From positions 124,001-188,000 of the forward strand of contig NZ_JAMTCP010000007.1 in NCBI RefSeq assembly GCF_024171885.1: 64,000 bases of DNA. The letters are read 5' to 3'. Origin of the DNA: Streptoalloteichus tenebrarius (GTDB lineage: Bacteria > Actinomycetota > Actinomycetes > Mycobacteriales > Pseudonocardiaceae). The notes under the pieces were generated by a model. That model had not been told where the DNA came from. It saw nothing but the letters and a program-made list of their open reading frames with translations, and made no database searches. Shown here piece after piece: positions 60,021-64,000 of this stretch; positions within the stretch are counted from its first letter, which is position 1; the number at the start of each line of letters is the position of its first letter. Made by a program: the position numbers and the translations under genes.

Positions 60021-61283
60021 TCAGACCCGGACGAGCTGGTCCCGCACGCGGCGCAGGGCGTCGGCGACGAGAGCGATGTCCTCCGGCGGGGCCAGGAACA
60101 TCCGGTGCGGGAGCAGGACGCAGTGCTCCCCCTCCCGCTCCGCCACCGGGAGGCGGAACCGCCGGGGGTCGAGCAGGCGCGCGCGCTCGGCGGACGCCTT
60201 GGTCCACCCGGAGGCCAACGGCTGGTAGAGCACGTTGTCGGTCAGGGCCGAGTCGATCGGCTCGACGTGGAGGCCCAACTCCCGCGACAGCGCCTCGGCG
60301 ACGACGTGCTTGCAGTTCTGGCCGAACACGGCCGGGGCGAGGCGGACGCAGTACTGGTAGGCGGCGTCCTCGGTGAGCCCGGCCGGCCGGGACAACGGGC
60401 TGGCGCCCTCCACCTCGGCGAGCAGGTCGTCCAGCCGGCGCATCGCCACCCGGCGCCGCGCGTTCTCCCCGTCCAGCCGGTCGAGGCCGTCCAACGCGAC
60501 CGCCGCGTTGAACTCGCTCATGCAGTAGTTGTAGCCCTGCACGCCGGGCAGTTCCTCCAGCTCCAGCTCGCCGACCGGGGTGCCGACGCGACGCCGGCGG
60601 CCGTCGGCGCGCTTGCGGGACAACAGGTCGTGGATCTCCGGGTCGGAGGTGACCGCGACGCCGCCCTCGCCGGAGGTGAGCAGTTTGGTCTGTTGCAGGC
60701 TGAACGCGCCGACCTGGCCGAGGGAGCCCAACCGACGGCCCCGCCACCGCGCGCCGTGCACGTGCGAGCAGTCCTCCAGCACCGGGATGCCGTGCCGGCC
60801 GGCCAACGCGGTCATCGCGTCCATGTCCACGGCGGACCCGTACACGTGCACGGGCATGATCAGCCTGGTTCTCGGGGTGATCGCCGCCTCCGCCGCCGCC
60901 ACCGACATGCACAGCGTGTCCGGCTCGACGTCGACCAGGACGGGCACGGCGCCCACGCGCAACACGGCGGACGCGCACGCCACCCAGGTCAGCCCCGGCA
61001 CCAGGACCTCGTCGCCCGCGCCAACGCCCAACGCCTCGATCGCGATGGTCAACGCGGCCGACCCGTTGCAGGTCGGGACGGCGTGCGCCGTTCCGACGAA
61101 TTCGGCGAAACGCTGGGCGAAGGTGTTCTCGAACGATTCCTCACCGGTGTGCGCGCCGCTGACGGCCCACCGGCCGGAGCGCAACGCGGCGAGGAGTCGC
61201 TCCTCGGTTCTCGCGGTGCTCACGGGCCAGTCCGGCCACCGGGTCCCGGAGTCTCGGCGAGGATTCGGACGACCAGGGCTCAT
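60021..61283 (-). CDS. L-glutamine:2-deoxy-scyllo-inosose-type aminotransferase (DegT family)
   Basis: 420 residues from the ATG at 61283, the usual length of BtrS/NeoB/StsC-type enzymes; an upstream frame adds 38 unsupported residues. EERLLAALRSGRWAVSG and the final IDLFxxPL-like stretch fit the family. PLP residues: GSAALTIAIEAL, Asp in LEDCSHVHGARW, Lys in FSLQQTKLLTSGEGG. C-terminal YCVRLAPAVFGQ matches glutamine-dependent cyclitol aminotransferases. It would aminate 2-deoxy-scyllo-inosose and possibly also the second keto group. Confidence 0.9.
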   Translation of the reverse strand: MSPGRPNPRRDSGTRWPDWPVSTARTEERLLAALRSGRWAVSGAHTGEESFENTFAQRFAEFVGTAHAVPTCNGSAALTIAIEALGVGAGDEVLVPGLTWVACASAVLRVGAVPVLVDVEPDTLCMSVAAAEAAITPRTRLIMPVHVYGSAVDMDAMTALAGRHGIPVLEDCSHVHGARWRGRRLGSLGQVGAFSLQQTKLLTSGEGGVAVTSDPEIHDLLSRKRADGRRRRVGTPVGELELEELPGVQGYNYCMSEFNAAVALDGLDRLDGENARRRVAMRRLDDLLAEVEGASPLSRPAGLTEDAAYQYCVRLAPAVFGQNCKHVVAEALSRELGLHVEPIDSALTDNVLYQPLASGWTKASAERARLLDPRRFRLPVAEREGEHCVLLPHRMFLAPPEDIALVADALRRVRDQLVRV

Positions 61284-61560
61284 AGGCTTCCCCGTCCAAC
61301 CAGGAGACGGCGCGCGACGCCGTCGAATACAGGTGTTGGGAGTCGCTTCCGAAAAACTGGGAAAACATTCCTCCGAACCATTCGGAGGAAGACCCACCGA
61401 CTGTAACGAGGGCGGGGAATTGGGGTCAATCCCCTGTCACGGTGCGCCGCCATGCGGCCAGTCGGAAGGCCCGTCCGCTACGGGCCGCACACCGTCGCGG
61501 AACCGCTTGGGCCGGGTGCGGTGGCACCGGGACGGCCGGCCCGTTCGTTCAGCGCACACC
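61284..61560. promoter_or_regulatory. Less GC-rich region at the head of the aminocyclitol operon
   Basis: About 280 bases between the phosphotransferase stop and the aminotransferase start, both minus strand. Around 61321-61400 the base composition is clearly less GC-rich than elsewhere, so the promoter of the long minus-strand operon should be here. It contains the hairpin at 61368. Confidence 0.5.
61368..61390 (-). terminator. Hairpin with T-rich tract between phosphotransferase and aminotransferase genes
   Basis: TTCCTCCGAA / TTCGGAGGAA, 10-bp perfect stem, 3-base loop. On the minus strand it is followed by TGTTTTCCC, so it fits an intrinsic terminator of the phosphotransferase gene. It could also be an operator for the following operon. 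Confidence 0.65.
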
Positions 61561-62598
61561 TCAACTACGAGAGGTAGTCAGCTCCGCCGCGCGGTACGCC
61601 CGAAGGCTGGCGGCGGCGTACTCGGGGTCGTAGTGGACGCCGGCGGCACGCGCGGCGCGCGCCTGGCGGATCTCCGCGCGCAGTCCGCACCGGACGAACG
61701 GAACGATCATGTGCTCGGGGTACGGGGGCCCGCCCGCGTCCCGGTAGGCCGCGAGGAACCCGGCGGCGCGGTCGGCGATCATCCGGTCGTTGTCGCGGTT
61801 CTTGGCGAACTCCCAGGTGGCCCAGGCCAACTCGGACGCGAGCCAGCCGTGGCGGACGTCGTCCCAGTCCAGCAGCCCGACGACGCGTCCGTCCCGCCAC
61901 AGCAGGTTGCGGCGGCAGAAGTCGCCGTGCGCCACCCCGCGCGGGTACGCATCGCCCTCGGTCGCCCGCCACCGGTCGAGCGCCCGGTCCAGTTCGCGGT
62001 CCAGTTCGCAGTCCAGTTCACGGTCCCGTTCGGGATCCGTTTCGGGGTCCTCGACTTCCGCGCGGTCCCCCATGCCATCGGGGTCCTCGGCCCCGCCCCG
62101 GTTCCCGAATTCTCCGATTCCTCCGTATATGCCGAACGCGCCGGGGCCATGAGGCCCGGCCAGGACGGGGTCCGGCGGCGCCTCTCCGGGACGGGAAGGC
62201 CGGGGACCGGGGTCCAGACGCGTCGCCGCCTGGTGCAGACGGGCAAGCAGACGGGCGGCGGCGACGCGTTGCCCGGCGTCGTCGCGGTCCACGTGATCGC
62301 CCTCGACGTGGGGCCAGAGGGAAACCGGGCCGTCGGCCCAGTCCACGACGAGCCGCCCCTCGGTCGTGGGGAGCGGGGTGACCACCTCCGGCACGGTCTC
62401 CGCCAGGTCGACCGCCACGCGGTAGCACCACTCCAGCTCGGACGCCCGCGCCCGGCGCGCGATCCGGACAACGAGCGGGCGGGGCCGCTCGACCCGCCAC
62501 AACACACACTTGTCGCTGACGCCGAGCAGCGGCTCGCCCTCGTCGAGATCCATCTCGTACCGGGCCGCCAGAAGCATCCGCAGCGCCGTCGGCATCAC
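61561..62598 (-). CDS. Aminoglycoside phosphotransferase (APH) family protein
   Basis: 345 residues. Kinase fold: N-lobe VLWRVERPRPLVVRIAR; the catalytic loop GVAHGDFCRRNLLW (HGDxxxxN) and the metal motif GLLDWDD are intact. Between the lobes is an insertion of about 60 residues rich in Gly, Asp, Glu and Arg, partly coded by tandem 12-bp repeats. At the edge of an aminocyclitol cluster it is a good candidate for self-resistance or a phosphorylating biosynthetic step; other family members phosphorylate homoserine or sugars. Confidence 0.85.
   Translation of the reverse strand: MMPTALRMLLAARYEMDLDEGEPLLGVSDKCVLWRVERPRPLVVRIARRARASELEWCYRVAVDLAETVPEVVTPLPTTEGRLVVDWADGPVSLWPHVEGDHVDRDDAGQRVAAARLLARLHQAATRLDPGPRPSRPGEAPPDPVLAGPHGPGAFGIYGGIGEFGNRGGAEDPDGMGDRAEVEDPETDPERDRELDCELDRELDRALDRWRATEGDAYPRGVAHGDFCRRNLLWRDGRVVGLLDWDDVRHGWLASELAWATWEFAKNRDNDRMIADRAAGFLAAYRDAGGPPYPEHMIVPFVRCGLRAEIRQARAARAAGVHYDPEYAAASLRAYRAAELTTSRS
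61985..62044. repeat. In-frame 12-bp tandem repeats inside the phosphotransferase gene
   Basis: Five degenerate copies of CGGTCCAGTTCG. On the coding strand they specify repeats of the type R-E-L-D (DRELDCELDRELDRALD). The insertion does not touch catalytic motifs. Confidence 0.85.
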
Positions 62599-62681
62599 TC
62601 GCGTGATTATCCTCCCAGGCGGTGCCCCCAGGGTGTCTCCTCAAAGCTGGTGTGGCTGCTCTGGTGTGATCCCGCACGGTG

Positions 62682-63237
62682 GTGCGTGGGCACGAGTTGG
62701 CCGACGAGCAGTGGCAGGCGATCAAACCGCTGGCGCCCGCCTCCGGCGTGAAGGGGTGTCCACGGGTGGACGGACCGCCGGGTGATCAACGGGATTGCTT
62801 TTCAGGGCGAAGACGGGTGTGGCCTGGCGTGACCTTCCGGAACGGCGTGGGCCGGGGAAGAGGTGTCGACCACCGGTTCTGGCGGTGGTCACGCACCGGA
62901 ACCCTGACCACTCCGGGCCGACCCGCCACCCGGGGCGAGCCGGGTGATCGCGGACAACGACTACTCCCACCGAGCCATCCGCTCCCACCTGCGCCGACGG
63001 CATCTCTCAGGCGACGATTCCCGAACGCCGTGACCAGCAGGCCCACCGGCTACGCCGCAGCCGGACAGAGGGGGCGCCCACCGGCCTTCGACCGCACTGC
63101 CGACCCACGCCGCACCGTGGTTGAGCGGTGCGTCAACCCGTCTCACGCAGTTCCGCGCGATCGCGACCCGGTTCGACAAGACCGCGACCTCCTACCAGGG
63201 CGTGATCGATCTGGCCACGCTGCTCATCACGCTGTGA
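62682..63237 (+). pseudogene. Decayed IS5-family transposase
   Basis: Several frames together give pieces of an IS5/IS112-type transposase. The start is RGHELADEQWQAIKPLAP (GTG at 62682), then GIAFQGEDGC (in the place of a segment like RTGVPWRDLP), VTFRNGVG, IADNDYSHRAIRSHLRRR, and the end LTQFRAIATRFDKTATSYQGVIDLATLLITL before a TGA. Frameshifts, stops and deletions separate them. No clear terminal inverted repeats were found. Confidence 0.85.
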
Positions 63238-63341
63238 GGACACGCCCTGGCCCTCATCATGGGAAACGCACCCGATCGTCGTTCCACCATCCCGCCGCTC
63301 TGTCGGCCTCTGTCACGGGAATTCGTGGGCACAGAAGAAAA

Positions 63342-63377
63342 GGCGCGCGAAGACACTCGGCTGTGTCTTCGCGCGCC
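63342..63377 (-). terminator. Intrinsic terminator of the FAD oxidoreductase gene
   Basis: Perfect 15-bp stem (GGCGCGCGAAGACAC and complement), 6-base loop. Read on the minus strand it is followed by TTTTCTTCTG, a textbook U-tract. Lies 43 bases after the stop codon. Confidence 0.92.
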
Positions 63378-63419
63378 ACGGTTCCTCACGGACGCGAGGC
63401 GCTCACGCCAGGATCAGGA

Positions 63420-64000
63420 TCAACGGCGTGCCGGCGGGATGTTCTGGTTGTGCCGGAAGAGGTTGGTGGGGTCGTGGAGGGTCTTCAGCTCCACGAGCCG
63501 CTGATAGGTCTCCGGGTCGTACTCCGCCCGGACCTGGTCACTCGAAGGCGCCCCGCCGAGCATGAAGTTCGGCGAGTGGCCGAGCGCCGACCCGCCCAGC
63601 GCCTCGACCAGACGGCGGTGGGCCTTCTGGTCCACGGCGGCGTCCGGGGAGGTCGCGAACGTCAGTGCCCGCACCATGTACCGCGCGTCCCGGTGGCTCA
63701 CCGCGTTGGGGACGGCCGGGGGCCGGCCGAGCGCGCCACCGAGATGGTGCAGGAAGACGATGCACGGGTTCGCCGAGTCGGGCGCGGCCAGGTCGAGGAG
63801 CGCCGGGATGGTCGAGGCGTCGACGTCCTCCAGCAGCAGGTTCGTGCCGACGTACGCGTGCGGCTGGGTCGGGTCGCCGTGGATGGAGCCGGACTCCGTG
63901 TACGGGATCTCCGCGAGCGTGTCGACCAGGCGCGGGCCCACCGCCCGCAACGGCGCGACGAGTCGCTCTCCCTCGGCGGCGTCGCCGTCGTGGGCGATCG
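63420..64000 (-). CDS. FAD-binding oxidoreductase, berberine bridge enzyme type (C-terminal part)
   Basis: Open to the window edge; about 193 codons are seen, beginning in frame with IAHDGDAAEGERLVAPLRAVGPRLVD. The C-terminal BBE motif (YDPETYQRLVELKTLHDPTNLFRHNQNI) is diagnostic. The N-terminal FAD domain lies outside the window. Such enzymes oxidise sugars, alkaloids or other secondary metabolites with covalently bound FAD. Whether it belongs to the aminocyclitol cluster is unclear, since a dead transposase separates them. Confidence 0.88.
   Translation of the reverse strand, partial: IAHDGDAAEGERLVAPLRAVGPRLVDTLAEIPYTESGSIHGDPTQPHAYVGTNLLLEDVDASTIPALLDLAAPDSANPCIVFLHHLGGALGRPPAVPNAVSHRDARYMVRALTFATSPDAAVDQKAHRRLVEALGGSALGHSPNFMLGGAPSSDQVRAEYDPETYQRLVELKTLHDPTNLFRHNQNIPPARR

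Overview
The window is high-GC actinomycete DNA. Dense operons with ATGA/GTGA stop-start overlaps, many GTG starts, a type I-E-style CRISPR repeat and the kinds of regulators present all fit Actinomycetota, most likely a Pseudonocardiaceae-type genus. The genus cannot be fixed from sequence alone.

Layout. (1) 1-18.6 kb is a nitrate respiration island. It holds two complete head-to-tail narGHJI operons on the minus strand, the first translationally coupled to an HPP-family membrane protein cut by the window edge. A divergent NarK-type transporter follows, then an hcp plus NAD(P)H/[2Fe-2S] reductase pair for NO/hydroxylamine stress. (2) 18.8-20.3 kb has a PP2C-like phosphatase, a tiny ORF and an orphan I-E-type CRISPR array with no cas genes in the window. 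(3) 20.3-25.8 kb is a MacB/FtsX-type ABC exporter with a LuxR-type two-component system. (4) 26-31.7 kb is a patchwork: a duplicated cassette of small proteins and structured non-coding DNA around a GntR regulator with repeated operator-like sites, an XRE regulator, a truncated epimerase, and a TPR regulator that has lost its HTH part. (5) 31.8-38.6 kb is a complete Opp/Dpp-type uptake system plus a Gfo/Idh/MocA oxidoreductase. (6) 39-47.4 kb holds assorted regulators, an LCMT-type methyltransferase, an NmrA-type reductase, a secreted NlpC/P60-like protein, a DrrAB-type exporter with a divergent TetR, and an SGNH hydrolase. A one-spacer CRISPR remnant follows.

(7) 47.8-62.6 kb is the most distinctive region. 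It looks like an aminocyclitol/heptose (aminoglycoside-type) biosynthetic cluster. It contains a 2-deoxy-scyllo-inosose synthase-like cyclase, a glutamine:inosose-type aminotransferase, a second DegT aminotransferase, a radical SAM enzyme with extra cysteines, a PhyH-type oxygenase, an SDR epimerase, two glycosyltransferases, a DNA-methylase-like methyltransferase and three heptose-phosphate enzymes (GmhA-, HddA- and GmhB-like). A phosphotransferase at the right edge could give self-resistance. This set resembles what a hygromycin B/destomycin-type pathway needs (N-methylated deoxystreptamine, a C2-epimerised hexose, an amino-heptonic acid, an oxygenase-made linkage), but the product is an inference. 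On the left it is joined to a HemC-like gene in the same transcription direction and a convergent HemB-like gene whose product lacks both Schiff-base lysines.

(8) 62.6-64 kb has a decayed IS5-type transposase and the C-terminal end of a berberine-bridge-type FAD oxidoreductase cut by the window edge.

No tRNA, rRNA or riboswitch was recognised.
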